This document shows positions 51,498-59,809 of a stretch of 64,000 nt of DNA, one piece after another. Source of the DNA: Acidobacteriota bacterium (GTDB lineage Bacteria > Acidobacteriota > Blastocatellia > Pyrinomonadales > Pyrinomonadaceae). Position 1 is the stretch's first letter; the number at the start of each line of letters is the position of its first letter. The stretch lies in the NCBI GenBank assembly GCA_019242475.1, contig JAFAVK010000004.1:24355-88354 (forward strand), read 5' to 3'. The position numbers were made by a program, and so were the translations under genes. The notes beneath the pieces are model-generated. The model did no database searches and was not told where the DNA came from. It worked only from the letters and a program-made list of their open reading frames with translations.

Positions 51498-53259
51498 TGT
51501 TTCTCTCGTACACGACCCGGCCGTCGAAGACGGTGACGTCCGCCTCGGTCTGTAAGATTTCGCGGGGCGGGATGGTCAGGAGGTCTCTGGAGTGGACGAC
51601 GAGGTCGGCGAGCATCCCGGCGACGACCTGGCCCTTCTCGTGCTCCTCGAAGGAGGCGTAGGCGCTCTCGGCCGTGTAGTTGCGGATGGCGTCCTCAATC
51701 GAAAGCCGCTCCTCGGGCCACCAGCCGCCCGCGGGCTCCCCCTCCACGCTCTGGCGCGTGACCGCGGCGTAGAGGCCGAGGTACGGGTTGACGGGCTCGA
51801 CCGGCCAGTCGGTGCCGAAGGGGACGTGGACGCCGTAGGACATCATCGTGTGCCAACTGTAGGCCCCGAGCACGCGGTACTCGCCCAGCCTGTCCTGCGC
51901 CCAGCGCTTGTCCGAGATGGCGTGCGAAGGCTGCATCGAGGCGATGACGCCGAGGTCGCGGAACCGCGCGAAGTCCGGGGGGAAGACGACCTGCGCGTGC
52001 TCGACGCGGTGGCGCAGGAGCCCCGAAGGGGAGAGCGGGTAATCGCCGATCAGGCCGCGGCCGTCGTTCGTCCGGGCCGGCGGCGAGTTGCGCGCGGCGC
52101 GCGCCGCCTGGAATCCGTCGAGCGCCATGTGGTTGGCGCGGTCGCCGATGCAGTGGAGCGCGATTTGAAAACCGGCCGCGTCGCGCTCGACGATCATCTT
52201 CGTCAACTGCCCGGGCTCCATGCGCGGGATGCCGCTGTTGTGCGGGTCGTCGGCGAAGGGCGCGAGCATGGCCGCCGTGCGCGAGCCGAGCGTCCCGTCC
52301 ACGTAGCCCTTGAGCGCGGTCAGGCGCAGCCGCAAGGGGTCGTCCCCGTGCGACGCGAACTCTTCGCGCTCGCGCTTCAGCTCCTCGACCGTGCGGTCGA
52401 ACTGCTGCCACTCGGCGACGCGCACGGTGAGCTTGCCCCCCTTGAGCAGCTCGCGGTAGAGCGGCACCGCCTCGAAGCTCGGCACGTCGTTGGTCTGGAT
52501 CGAAGTCAGTCCGTAGCGTCGCGCCTCTGCGAGTGCGCGGTTGAGCGCCTCCAACTGCTCCTCGCGCGTCGCCTCGGGCACGACGTTCAAGACGAGGCCG
52601 CCGGCCGTCTCCTTCAGGATGCCGGTCGGCTCGCCCTGCGCGTCGTGCAGGATTTCGCCGCCCTGCGGGTCGCGCGTCTCGCGCGTGACGTTCCCCTTTT
52701 GCAAGGCGAGCGTGTTGGCCCACGAGACGTGCCCGTCAACGCGCTGGAGGATGACCGGGTTGTTCGGCGCGACCTCGTCCAGGTCTCTCTTCGTCGGCCA
52801 GGCGCCGCCCCAGAGCGTGTGATCCCACCCGCGCCCCGTGACCCACGCGCCCGCGGGAAGCTCTTTCACGCGCGCCGCGACGAGCGCCTTCGCCTCGGCG
52901 AGCGTCCTGGCGCCGACGAGGTTCACGCGCAGCAGCGAGAGCCCGCCGCCGAGGAAGTGTATGTGCGCGTCGTTGAAGCCGGGCGTGACGAGGCGCCCCT
53001 TGAGGTCGATGGTGCGTGCGCCTTCGTAAGCCGCGGCGATCTCGCGCGAGGTGCCGACGGCGACGATGCGGCTGCCGTCCACGGCGACGGCCTCGGCCAG
53101 CGTGCCGCGCGCGTCGGCGGTGAAGACTTTGCCGCCCGTGAGGACGAGGCTGACCTTGCGCCTGGTCTGCCGCGCGGCCCCGGCGGGGGCGAGTGCCGCC
53201 GCCGCGCACAGGGACGCGAGCAGCAGCAGTGTCAGTGCGAGCCTTGTGCGCAGAAGCAT
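51493..53259 (-). CDS. Exported amidohydrolase (YtcJ-like)
   Basis: A 588-residue protein with a signal peptide (RLALTLLLLASLCAAAALAP). It belongs to the amidohydrolase superfamily group of YtcJ/exoenzyme-regulator-like enzymes: opening strand VLTGGKVFTADARGTLAEAV, metal-binding HIH in PGFNDAHIHFLGGG, the segment IALHCIGDRANHMALDG, HRVEHAQVVFP and the C-terminal Asp region PFGTDWPVEPVNP. It probably hydrolyses an amide or related bond of a small molecule outside the cytoplasm. Its stop codon falls in the 7-bp repeat cluster. It heads the minus-strand run toward the Cys-rich protein and GH31. Confidence 0.9.
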   Translation of the reverse strand: MLLRTRLALTLLLLASLCAAAALAPAGAARQTRRKVSLVLTGGKVFTADARGTLAEAVAVDGSRIVAVGTSREIAAAYEGARTIDLKGRLVTPGFNDAHIHFLGGGLSLLRVNLVGARTLAEAKALVAARVKELPAGAWVTGRGWDHTLWGGAWPTKRDLDEVAPNNPVILQRVDGHVSWANTLALQKGNVTRETRDPQGGEILHDAQGEPTGILKETAGGLVLNVVPEATREEQLEALNRALAEARRYGLTSIQTNDVPSFEAVPLYRELLKGGKLTVRVAEWQQFDRTVEELKREREEFASHGDDPLRLRLTALKGYVDGTLGSRTAAMLAPFADDPHNSGIPRMEPGQLTKMIVERDAAGFQIALHCIGDRANHMALDGFQAARAARNSPPARTNDGRGLIGDYPLSPSGLLRHRVEHAQVVFPPDFARFRDLGVIASMQPSHAISDKRWAQDRLGEYRVLGAYSWHTMMSYGVHVPFGTDWPVEPVNPYLGLYAAVTRQSVEGEPAGGWWPEERLSIEDAIRNYTAESAYASFEEHEKGQVVAGMLADLVVHSRDLLTIPPREILQTEADVTVFDGRVVYERNK

Positions 53260-53339
53260 CTTTAACGAACTCTTGCGGGACAGGGATGAGCCGAGACGCG
53301 CTTTTTATACCACCTTATAACCCTTACCGAAAGCGATTC

Positions 53340-53391
53340 AACACAGAGACACGACTTCATCTTTAGTCCTCGACAAGCCGTGTCTCTGTGT
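53340..53391. repeat. Inverted repeat in divergent promoter region
   Basis: ACACAGAGACACG (53341-53353) is repeated inverted at 53379-53391 and followed by more TGTCT/CGTGTCT units to about 53408. It lies between the divergent amidohydrolase and acyltransferase genes. Similar 'acacagagacac' repeats are common in intergenic DNA of this phylum; function unknown. Confidence 0.75.
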
Positions 53392-53420
53392 CTCCGTGTC
53401 TGTGTGTTAATTTCTAGCTG

Positions 53421-54131
53421 ATGCATGCCGCCGCGAAAGCCGAAAGTCATGTGGACGAGCGCGTCGAGCGCGCGTACCGCTTCGCCGGCCTCTCCGGCTA
53501 CAGTTTCAAACAGAGGCTCGCCGTCCGCGCCGCGGGCTTCATCTTTCCCCTGCTCATCCGCGCCGTCGGCGCGACGCTCCGCTTCAACGTCGAAGGCCGG
53601 GAGCACTGGGACGAGGCCGCGCGCGGCGGGCGCCTCCCCGTCTACACCTTCTGGCACGACCGCATTTTCGCCGGCACGTACTTCTTCCGCGGCCGCCGCA
53701 TCGTCATCATGACCTCGCAGAGCTTCGACGGCGAGTACATCGCGCGCTTCATCCAGCGCCTCGGCTACGGTGCGGTGCGCGGCTCCTCCACGCGCGGCGG
53801 CGTCGGCGCGCTCGTGGAACTGACGAGGCTCGTCCGGCTGGGCTGCCCGGCCGGCTTCTCCATCGACGGCCCGCGCGGCCCGCGCCACGTCGCCAAGATG
53901 GGTGCCCTCCTCCTCGCCAAGAAGACCGGCCAGGCCGTCCTCCCCTTCGGCGTCAACGCCGAGCGCTGCTGGACTCTGAAGAGCTGGGACAGGATGCAGA
54001 TTCCGAAACCCTTCTCGCGCGTCCGCGTCCGCTTCGCCCCGCCCATCCGCGTCCCGGCCGAAGCCGACGAAGCGACTTTGAACGCCAAACGCGAAGAGTT
54101 GCAGCGCGCGCTCGAAGAGGTCAGCCCCTGA
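53421..54131 (+). CDS. DUF374 family lysophospholipid acyltransferase-like protein
   Basis: A 236-residue protein of the DUF374/LPLAT-like group, related to the acyltransferases of lipid A and phospholipid synthesis. Key motifs are the HX4D-like box in YTFWHDRIFAGTYFFRG and the segment VRGSSTRGGVGAL, plus FSIDGPRGPRHVAKMGALLL. The N-terminal region has a hydrophobic stretch (AAGFIFPLLIRAVGA) for membrane contact. It would transfer an acyl chain to a membrane lipid on the inner leaflet. It starts at ATG 53421 after the repeat-bearing divergent region and precedes the peptidase gene by 117 bases. Confidence 0.87.
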   Translation: MHAAAKAESHVDERVERAYRFAGLSGYSFKQRLAVRAAGFIFPLLIRAVGATLRFNVEGREHWDEAARGGRLPVYTFWHDRIFAGTYFFRGRRIVIMTSQSFDGEYIARFIQRLGYGAVRGSSTRGGVGALVELTRLVRLGCPAGFSIDGPRGPRHVAKMGALLLAKKTGQAVLPFGVNAERCWTLKSWDRMQIPKPFSRVRVRFAPPIRVPAEADEATLNAKREELQRALEEVSP

Positions 54132-54248
54132 CCTTGCCTCGACCGTGGCGCGGCCTCAGCCTGGTGTAGTAGGATTGACCCACACCCCGCAGTTCCCTTA
54201 GAGCTTTACCCGTTTGAGGCACGGAGATCTTTCCCCGAGGAGACTCGC

Positions 54249-55403
54249 ATGATTAACCAGGAGCGCATCAAGAATCTTCTGCTCGAACTCGTCCAGATCG
54301 ACTCTGTCTCGCGCGAGGAGCGCGACGTGGCCCAGCGCATCAAGCAGTACTGCGAAGAGCTGGGCGCCGAGGTCTTCATCGACGACGCCGGCGAGAAGGT
54401 GGGCGGCAACACCGGCAACGTCATCGCGCGCTTCCCCGGCACCATCCCTTCGGCCGAGCCCATCATGATGAGCGCGCACATGGACACGGTCGTCCCCGGC
54501 AAGGGCGTCAAACCCATCGTCGAGGGCGACATCATCCGCACCGACAGGAGCACGGTCTTAGGCGGCGACGACAAGTCGGGCTGCTCCGTCATTATCGAAA
54601 CCATCCGCTGCCTGCAAGAGCAGAACGTCCCGCACGCGCCCATCGACGCCGTCTTCTCCATCTGCGAGGAGGTCGGCCTGCTCGGCGCCAAGCACCTCGA
54701 CATGTCGAAGGTGCGGGCGAAGTACGGCATCGTCTTCGACTCCGACGACCCCGGCTTCCTCTTCACCAAAGGCCCCTCGGCCGACCACTTCGAGATCAAA
54801 ATCTACGGGCTCGAATCGCACGCGGGCGTCGCGCCCGAGCAGGGCATCTCCGCCATCCGCGTCGCCGCCGAGGCCATCAGCGCGATGAAGCTCTTCCGCA
54901 TCGACGACGAGACGACCGCCAACATCGGCGTCATCCGCGGCGGCGAGGCCACGAACATCATCACCAACCTCGTCACGCTCAAGGGCGAGGCGCGCTCGCT
55001 CGACGACGCCAAGCTCGACGCGCAGACCCGTCACATCATCAAGTGCTGCGAAGACGCCGCGGCCAGATACGAGGTGACCGTGGACGGCGTGACCACGAAG
55101 GCGCGCGTCGAGGCGGAGGTCACGCGCGAGTACCACGCGATGGATGTCTCCGACGACTCGCGCGTCGTCCGCCTCGTCAAGGAGGCGGCCGCGCGCATGG
55201 GGCTCCAGGTCGAGACGATGGCCTCGGGCGGCGGCTGCGACGCCAACATCTTCAACAAGCGCGGCATCGAATGCGCCAACCTCGGCACGGGCATGCGCGC
55301 CATCCACACCGTCAAAGAGTGGCTCGACGTGAAAGACATGTACGCCTCCGCCGAGATGACCCTCGAAATCATGCGCCTCAACGGCGAGGCCGCGCTCAAG
55401 TAA
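54249..55403 (+). CDS. M20 family (PepT-like) zinc metallopeptidase
   Basis: A 384-residue cytoplasmic peptidase. Zinc ligands and catalytic residues are in place: His77 and Asp79 (SAHMDTV), the bridging Asp in LGGDDKSG (107-108), and Glu140-Glu141 (ICEEVGLLGAK), then SDDPGF and the C-terminal metal-binding region GTGMRAIHTVKEW. A lid/dimerisation domain (ADHFEIKIYGLESHAG) sits in the middle. The order and motifs match PepT-like tripeptide aminopeptidases. A ribosome site GAGGAG precedes ATG 54249 closely. A dispersed inverted repeat begins 14 bases after its stop. Confidence 0.9.
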   Translation: MINQERIKNLLLELVQIDSVSREERDVAQRIKQYCEELGAEVFIDDAGEKVGGNTGNVIARFPGTIPSAEPIMMSAHMDTVVPGKGVKPIVEGDIIRTDRSTVLGGDDKSGCSVIIETIRCLQEQNVPHAPIDAVFSICEEVGLLGAKHLDMSKVRAKYGIVFDSDDPGFLFTKGPSADHFEIKIYGLESHAGVAPEQGISAIRVAAEAISAMKLFRIDDETTANIGVIRGGEATNIITNLVTLKGEARSLDDAKLDAQTRHIIKCCEDAAARYEVTVDGVTTKARVEAEVTREYHAMDVSDDSRVVRLVKEAAARMGLQVETMASGGGCDANIFNKRGIECANLGTGMRAIHTVKEWLDVKDMYASAEMTLEIMRLNGEAALK

Positions 55404-55416
55404 AAGGGAAGTCAAA

Positions 55417-55559
55417 GCCGGGAGCGCGGGCATCCTGCCCGCCATGAGCGCGTCAGCGCGAAGACGCGGAGACTTTAAACCTCGACGTTGAGGCATAGAG
55501 GGGCACTTGGAAGCGTGCTGGGGCACGCTTTGGCGGGCAGAGATGCCCGCGCTCCCGGC
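55417..55559. repeat. Dispersed long palindromic repeat ('GGGAGCGCGGGCAT' type)
   Basis: The arms 55417-55444 and 55531-55559 are inverted copies that differ by one inserted base. Between them lies a second perfect 8-bp hairpin (55511-55530). The arm sequence is of the widely dispersed intergenic type whose translation gives peptides such as GRMPALPA, often seen in annotated proteins of Acidobacteriota and Planctomycetes. It fills the space before the GH3 gene. Confidence 0.85.
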
Positions 55560-55590
55560 GTTCAGGCCCGCCCTTTCGATGGAGAGACAG

Positions 55591-57960
55591 ATGAAACTCG
55601 CTAAGCACGCGAAACTGTTGCTCGCCACCGCAGTCCTCCTTTCAACACTTCCTCTGGGAACGAACGCGCAGCGCCGCACACCGCGCGCGCCGTCACGAAC
55701 CGCCGCGCGTCAGGACGACGTGGAGCGGAAGGTCGAGGCGCTGTTGGCGCGGATGACGCTCGAAGAGAAGCTGGGGCAGTTGCAGCAGTCGGGCGGCGAC
55801 GTGGCGGGGAAGGCCAACCCGGATTTGATCGAGGCGGCGCGCGCCGGCAGGCTGGGCTCGACGCTCGGGGTGAGGGGAGCCAAGAACGCGAACGAGTTGC
55901 AGCGCGCGGCCGTCGAGGGGTCGCGTCTGAAGATTCCGCTCATCTTCGGGTTCGACGTGATTCACGGGTACCGGACGATCTTTCCCATCCCTCTGGGCGA
56001 GGCGGCGAGCTGGGAGCCTTCGGTGGCGGAGCGCTCGGCGTACGTCGCCGCGACCGAGGCGCGCGCGGCGGGCGTGGCCTGGACTTTCGCGCCGATGGTG
56101 GATGTGGCGCGCGACGCGCGCTGGGGGCGCATCACCGAAGGGTCGGGCGAGGACACGTACCTCGGCGCGGCGTTCGCGCGCGCGCGCGTGCGCGGCTTCC
56201 AGGGGTCTGACTACTCTGCGCCGGATCGCGTCGTCGCGTGCGCCAAGCACTTCGTCGCCTACGGCGCGGCCGAGTCGGGGCGCGACTACAACACGACCGA
56301 CATGAGCGAGCAGCGCCTGCGCGAGGTCTACCTGCCGCCGTTCAAGGCGGCGGTGGAGGCGGGCGTCGGCACCTTGATGAGCGCCTTCAACGACCTCAAC
56401 GGCGTGCCCTCCTCGGGGAACCGCTTCACCTTGACGAAGGTCTTGCGCGGCGAGTGGGGCTTCGAAGGGTTCGTCGTGAGCGACTACACCTCGGTGCAGG
56501 AGATGATCGCGCACGGCTACGCGGCCGACGGCGCGGACGCCGCGCGCCTCGCCCTCTCGGCGGGCGTGGACATGGAGATGGTCAGCCGCCTCTACAACCA
56601 GAACGGCGCGGAGTTGTTGAAGCAGGGCAAGCTGAAGATGGCCGACGTGGACGAGGCCGTCCGCCGCATCCTGCGCGTGAAGTTCCGCGCCGGCCTCTTC
56701 GAACGCCCGTACGTGGACGAGTCGCGCGAGTCCGCTGTGACTCTGAGCGCGGAGAACCTGCGCGCGGCGCGCGAGGTGGCGGCGCGCTCGCTGGTGCTTT
56801 TGAAGAACGAGCGCGACACTCTCCCTTTCAGAAAGGACGTGCGCACCGTCGCCGTCGTCGGGCCGCTCGCCGACGACCCGCGCGCCATCATCGGCTCGTG
56901 GGCGGGCGACGGCCGGGCACAGGACTCTTTAACTTTACTTCAAGGGGTTAAGGCGAAGGTCTCGCCGCGCACGAAGGTTATTTATGAGAAGGGCATCGCG
57001 GTCGAGGGGCGCGGCGTGATGGGCAACTACGACGCGCCGCCGCCGAACCCGAGCGCGGCCGGCGGGACGAACGTCGCCGCCGCGGGCGAGATAGACCCCG
57101 CGCGTCTGGCCGCGACGCCCGCCGCTCCCGACTCCGTCGAACGCGCCGTGCGCGCCGCGCGCGACGCGGACGTGGTCGTGGTCGCCGTCGGCGAGACGGC
57201 CGACATGAGCGGCGAGGCCGCCTCGCGCACGTCTCTGGATTTGCCGGGCAGGCAGTTGGAGCTTTTGCAAGCCATCCAACAGACGGGCAAGCCCTACGCC
57301 GTCGTGCTGTTGAACGGCCGGCCCCTTTCAATCAACTGGGTCGCCGAGAACTCGCCCGCGATACTCGAAGCGTGGTTCCCCGGCACAAGGGGCGGCGAGG
57401 CCATCGCCGACGCGCTCTTCGGCGACTACAACCCCGGCGGCAAGCTCCCCGTCACCTTCCCGCGCGCCGCGGGCCAGGAGCCGCTCTACTACAACCAGCC
57501 GTCCACGGGCCGCCCGCCGTCGAGCGAGAAGTACACCTCGAAATACCTGGACGTGCCCGTCGCGCCGCTCTACCCCTTCGGCCACGGCCTCTCCTACACG
57601 ACCTTCCGCCTCTCGAACCTGCGCCTGAGCGCGCCGCGCATAACGGCCTCTGGGAGCGTTGACGTGAGCGTCGAGGTCGAGAACACGGGGAAGCGCGAGG
57701 GCGACGAGGTCGTCCAGCTCTACGTGCGCGACGTGGCCGCCTCGCGCGTGCGCCCGGTCAAAGAGCTGAAGGGGTTCAAGCGCGTCACGCTCCAACCCGG
57801 CGAGCACCGCACGCTGAGCTTCAAACTCACCCCGGCCGAACTCGGCTTCTACAACGACGCGATGCGCTACGTCGTCGAGCCCGGCGCCTTCAAAGTCATG
57901 GCCGGCCGCAGCTCCGCCGACCCCGAAGCATTAGAGGCCACCTTCGAGGTGATAAAATAG
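55591..57960 (+). CDS. Exported GH3 family beta-glucosidase-like glycosidase
   Basis: From ATG 55591 (GGAGAGACAG just upstream) the protein has 789 residues; the open frame back to 55507 is repeat sequence. Signal peptide: KLLLATAVLLSTLPLGTNAQ. The GH3 barrel domain contains FGFDVIHGYRTIFPIPLGEA, KHFVAYGAAESGRDYN and the nucleophile Asp in GFVVSDYTSVQEMI; a second alpha/beta sandwich domain and a C-terminal fibronectin-III-like domain (VSVEVENTGKREGDEVVQLY) follow. It would release beta-linked glucose or xylose from oligosaccharides outside the cytoplasm. Length and domain order are those of BglX-like enzymes. Confidence 0.93.
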   Translation: MKLAKHAKLLLATAVLLSTLPLGTNAQRRTPRAPSRTAARQDDVERKVEALLARMTLEEKLGQLQQSGGDVAGKANPDLIEAARAGRLGSTLGVRGAKNANELQRAAVEGSRLKIPLIFGFDVIHGYRTIFPIPLGEAASWEPSVAERSAYVAATEARAAGVAWTFAPMVDVARDARWGRITEGSGEDTYLGAAFARARVRGFQGSDYSAPDRVVACAKHFVAYGAAESGRDYNTTDMSEQRLREVYLPPFKAAVEAGVGTLMSAFNDLNGVPSSGNRFTLTKVLRGEWGFEGFVVSDYTSVQEMIAHGYAADGADAARLALSAGVDMEMVSRLYNQNGAELLKQGKLKMADVDEAVRRILRVKFRAGLFERPYVDESRESAVTLSAENLRAAREVAARSLVLLKNERDTLPFRKDVRTVAVVGPLADDPRAIIGSWAGDGRAQDSLTLLQGVKAKVSPRTKVIYEKGIAVEGRGVMGNYDAPPPNPSAAGGTNVAAAGEIDPARLAATPAAPDSVERAVRAARDADVVVVAVGETADMSGEAASRTSLDLPGRQLELLQAIQQTGKPYAVVLLNGRPLSINWVAENSPAILEAWFPGTRGGEAIADALFGDYNPGGKLPVTFPRAAGQEPLYYNQPSTGRPPSSEKYTSKYLDVPVAPLYPFGHGLSYTTFRLSNLRLSAPRITASGSVDVSVEVENTGKREGDEVVQLYVRDVAASRVRPVKELKGFKRVTLQPGEHRTLSFKLTPAELGFYNDAMRYVVEPGAFKVMAGRSSADPEALEATFEVIK

Positions 57961-57963
57961 GCA

Positions 57964-58185
57964 ATGATGACAAAAGAGGAGGCCGAGCAGTTCAAAGCGA
58001 GGTGGCGCCTCGTTAACGATTTCACCGACGAGGAGGCGCGCTGTGCCCCACCCGAGGTGAGGCTCCGACAGACGGCCCTTCTTTACGAGGCGGCGCAGAC
58101 CTTCGGCTGGTCGGAATCGCTCCGCGAGGGCGAGGATGAAGTCCGCGAACGCTGGCGCAGGCTGAAGGAAATATACCGCGTCTGA
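57964..58185 (+). CDS. Small helical protein paired with nucleotidyltransferase
   Basis: A 73-residue, highly charged, all-helical protein (EEAEQFKARWRLVND, VRERWRRLKEIYRV). ATG 57964 or the adjacent ATG 57967 may start it; no strong ribosome site is visible. Similar short proteins of the pattern RW-VN--E-EE-R occur directly before nucleotidyltransferase genes in related bacteria, from memory. Here the nucleotidyltransferase start lies one base after the stop. It could be an antitoxin or a structural partner; activity is not shown by the sequence. Confidence 0.75.
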   Translation: MMTKEEAEQFKARWRLVNDFTDEEARCAPPEVRLRQTALLYEAAQTFGWSESLREGEDEVRERWRRLKEIYRV

Positions 58186-58186
58186 A

Positions 58187-58768
58187 ATGTCCGCCTTGCC
58201 GCACGCATTCGAGGAGGCATTGCGCGCCTTGGCGCGTTGGTTTGAGTCTGACGGGGTGCCTTATACGACGGTCGGCGGCTTGGCAGTCTCGCTGCTAGGG
58301 CGACCGCGCGCGACGCAAGACATCGACGTAGTTGTCTGGCTCGGCGAGCGCTCTTGGGAGTCATTCGTCCGTGCAGGCGAGGCGCACGGGTTCGAGGGGC
58401 GCATCAGCGACGTGCTCGAATTTGCCGCGCGTTCTCGCGTTATCCTGCTCAGGCACGGTGCGAGCGGCATCAGCGTAGACGTTTCGTGCGGCGCCTTGCC
58501 CTTCGAGTTGGAGATGGTGGAACGCGCGCTGACATTGGAGGCCGGAGGCATCAGGGTAAAAGTTCCGACCCCGGAAGACCTGATCGTGATGAAGGCCGTG
58601 GCGCAGAGGGCCAAAGACCTTGACGACATCGAAGCACTTCTTCGCTCCCATCGGCGCCTAGACCTGGACAGAGTAAGGTACTGGGCGGGCGAGTTCGCGG
58701 AGGCACTGGAGACGCCCTGGATACTCGACAATCTGGAGCGCCTGCTGGAGCGGCGCCCCCAAAGTTGA
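58187..58768 (+). CDS. Nucleotidyltransferase (AbiEii/DUF6036-like)
   Basis: A 193-residue protein with a minimal nucleotidyltransferase fold: VGGLAVSLLGRPRATQDIDV, where GG and the Asp-Ile-Asp metal pair are catalytic, the third acidic position in ISVDVS, and the helical ending VPTPEDLIVMKAVAQRAKDLDDIEALLR. This matches proteins of type IV toxin or minimal nucleotidyltransferase systems. The base composition is less GC-rich than its neighbours, hinting at transfer. It is coupled to the small helical gene before it; together they may form a toxin-antitoxin-like pair. Confidence 0.85.
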   Translation: MSALPHAFEEALRALARWFESDGVPYTTVGGLAVSLLGRPRATQDIDVVVWLGERSWESFVRAGEAHGFEGRISDVLEFAARSRVILLRHGASGISVDVSCGALPFELEMVERALTLEAGGIRVKVPTPEDLIVMKAVAQRAKDLDDIEALLRSHRRLDLDRVRYWAGEFAEALETPWILDNLERLLERRPQS

Positions 58769-58801
58769 AAGTTCTCTACAGCGGAAAACGGCATAGGGAT
58801 T

Positions 58802-59728
58802 ATGGGGGAGGAGATAAGTAACGCGCCGGTGCGCAAGGGGTTTCGCAGCGGCTACGTGGCGCTGGTGGGGCGGCCGAACGCGGGGAAGTCAACGCTTCTG
58901 AACCGAATGGTCGGCGAGAAGATCGCGGCCGTGTCGAACAAGCCGCAGACGACGCGCCACCGGATTCAAGGCGTCATCACGAGGCCGCAGGGGCAGATCG
59001 TGCTGGTGGACACGCCGGGCGTGCACCAGCCGGGCTACCTGCTCAACCGCCGGATGATGGCCGCCGTGCACGACGCGCTCGAAGGCGTTGACCTCGTCTG
59101 CCTCATCCGCGACGCGAGCGTTCCGACCGGCAACGGCGACCGCTTCGTCCTGGATTTGGTGAAGCGCTCGGACAAGCCGGCGCTCCTGCTGCTCAACAAG
59201 ACGGACAAGATCGAAGACAAGCGGCAGCTCCTCCCGCTCATCGAGTGGTACTCGCGCGAGCACGAGTGGCGCGGCGTCGTCCCGCTCTCGGCGCGCACCG
59301 GCGACCAGTTGGAAGACCTCGTCAAAGAGTTCGTCGAAAATCTTCCCGAGGGCGAGCCCATCTTCGAGGAGGACGAGCTGACCGACCAGCCGATGCGCGC
59401 GCTCGTCGCCGAGATGGTGCGCGAGAAGATTCTGCACGTGACCGGCGAGGAGATTCCATACGTGACGGCGGTCGTCACCGAGCGCTACGAAGAAGTGTCG
59501 GACGAGCTGACCCGCGTCTACTGCGCGGTGTACGTCGAGCGCCCTTCGCAGAAGCGGATCGTCATCGGCAAGGGCGGCGCGCGTTTGAAAGAGGTCGGGA
59601 CGGAGGCGCGGCGCGACATCGAGCGGCTGTTGGGGCACAAGGTCTACCTCGAACTTTTCGTCAAGGTCGAGGAGGGCTGGCGCGACTCGCCGCGCGCCCT
59701 GAGCGAGATGGGGATTGAGGAGCAATGA
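58802..59728 (+). CDS. era: GTPase Era
   Basis: A 308-residue GTPase essential for 30S ribosome maturation. G1 GRPNAGKSTLLNRMVG, G2 area KPQTTRHRIQGV, G3 VDTPG, G4 LNKTDK and G5 SARTG are present, followed by the type II KH RNA-binding domain with IVIGKGGARLKEVGTEAR and the C-terminal LFVKVEEGWRDS. It binds the 3' end of 16S rRNA. The stop codon TGA at 59726-59728 is the first part of a 7-bp repeat cluster. It is followed by prmA and rsmE, also translation-related genes, in the same direction. Confidence 0.96.
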   Translation: MGEEISNAPVRKGFRSGYVALVGRPNAGKSTLLNRMVGEKIAAVSNKPQTTRHRIQGVITRPQGQIVLVDTPGVHQPGYLLNRRMMAAVHDALEGVDLVCLIRDASVPTGNGDRFVLDLVKRSDKPALLLLNKTDKIEDKRQLLPLIEWYSREHEWRGVVPLSARTGDQLEDLVKEFVENLPEGEPIFEEDELTDQPMRALVAEMVREKILHVTGEEIPYVTAVVTERYEEVSDELTRVYCAVYVERPSQKRIVIGKGGARLKEVGTEARRDIERLLGHKVYLELFVKVEEGWRDSPRALSEMGIEEQ

Positions 59729-59805
59729 TGAATGATGAGTGACGAATGATGAATAAGAGGCGGCGTGCTCTTTATTCATCATTCATCACTCATCATTCAT
59801 CACTC
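59725..59805. repeat. Inverted cluster of 7-bp tandem repeats (copy 2)
   Basis: Left arm 59725-59756 of TGATGAR-type units (one unit changed to TGACGAA), 14-base spacer, right arm 59771-59805 of the reverse complement. It contains the era stop and ends five bases before the prmA start. Confidence 0.9.
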
Positions 59806-59809
59806 AGCT

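Noticed and set aside
55507..55590. N-terminal extension of the GH3 protein from TTG 55507
   Set aside because: It translates repeat DNA and would hide the signal peptide; ATG 55591 has its own ribosome site.
59765..59809. N-terminal extension of PrmA
   Set aside because: The codons come from the 7-bp repeat cluster, and PrmA proteins start at the sequence encoded from ATG 59810.
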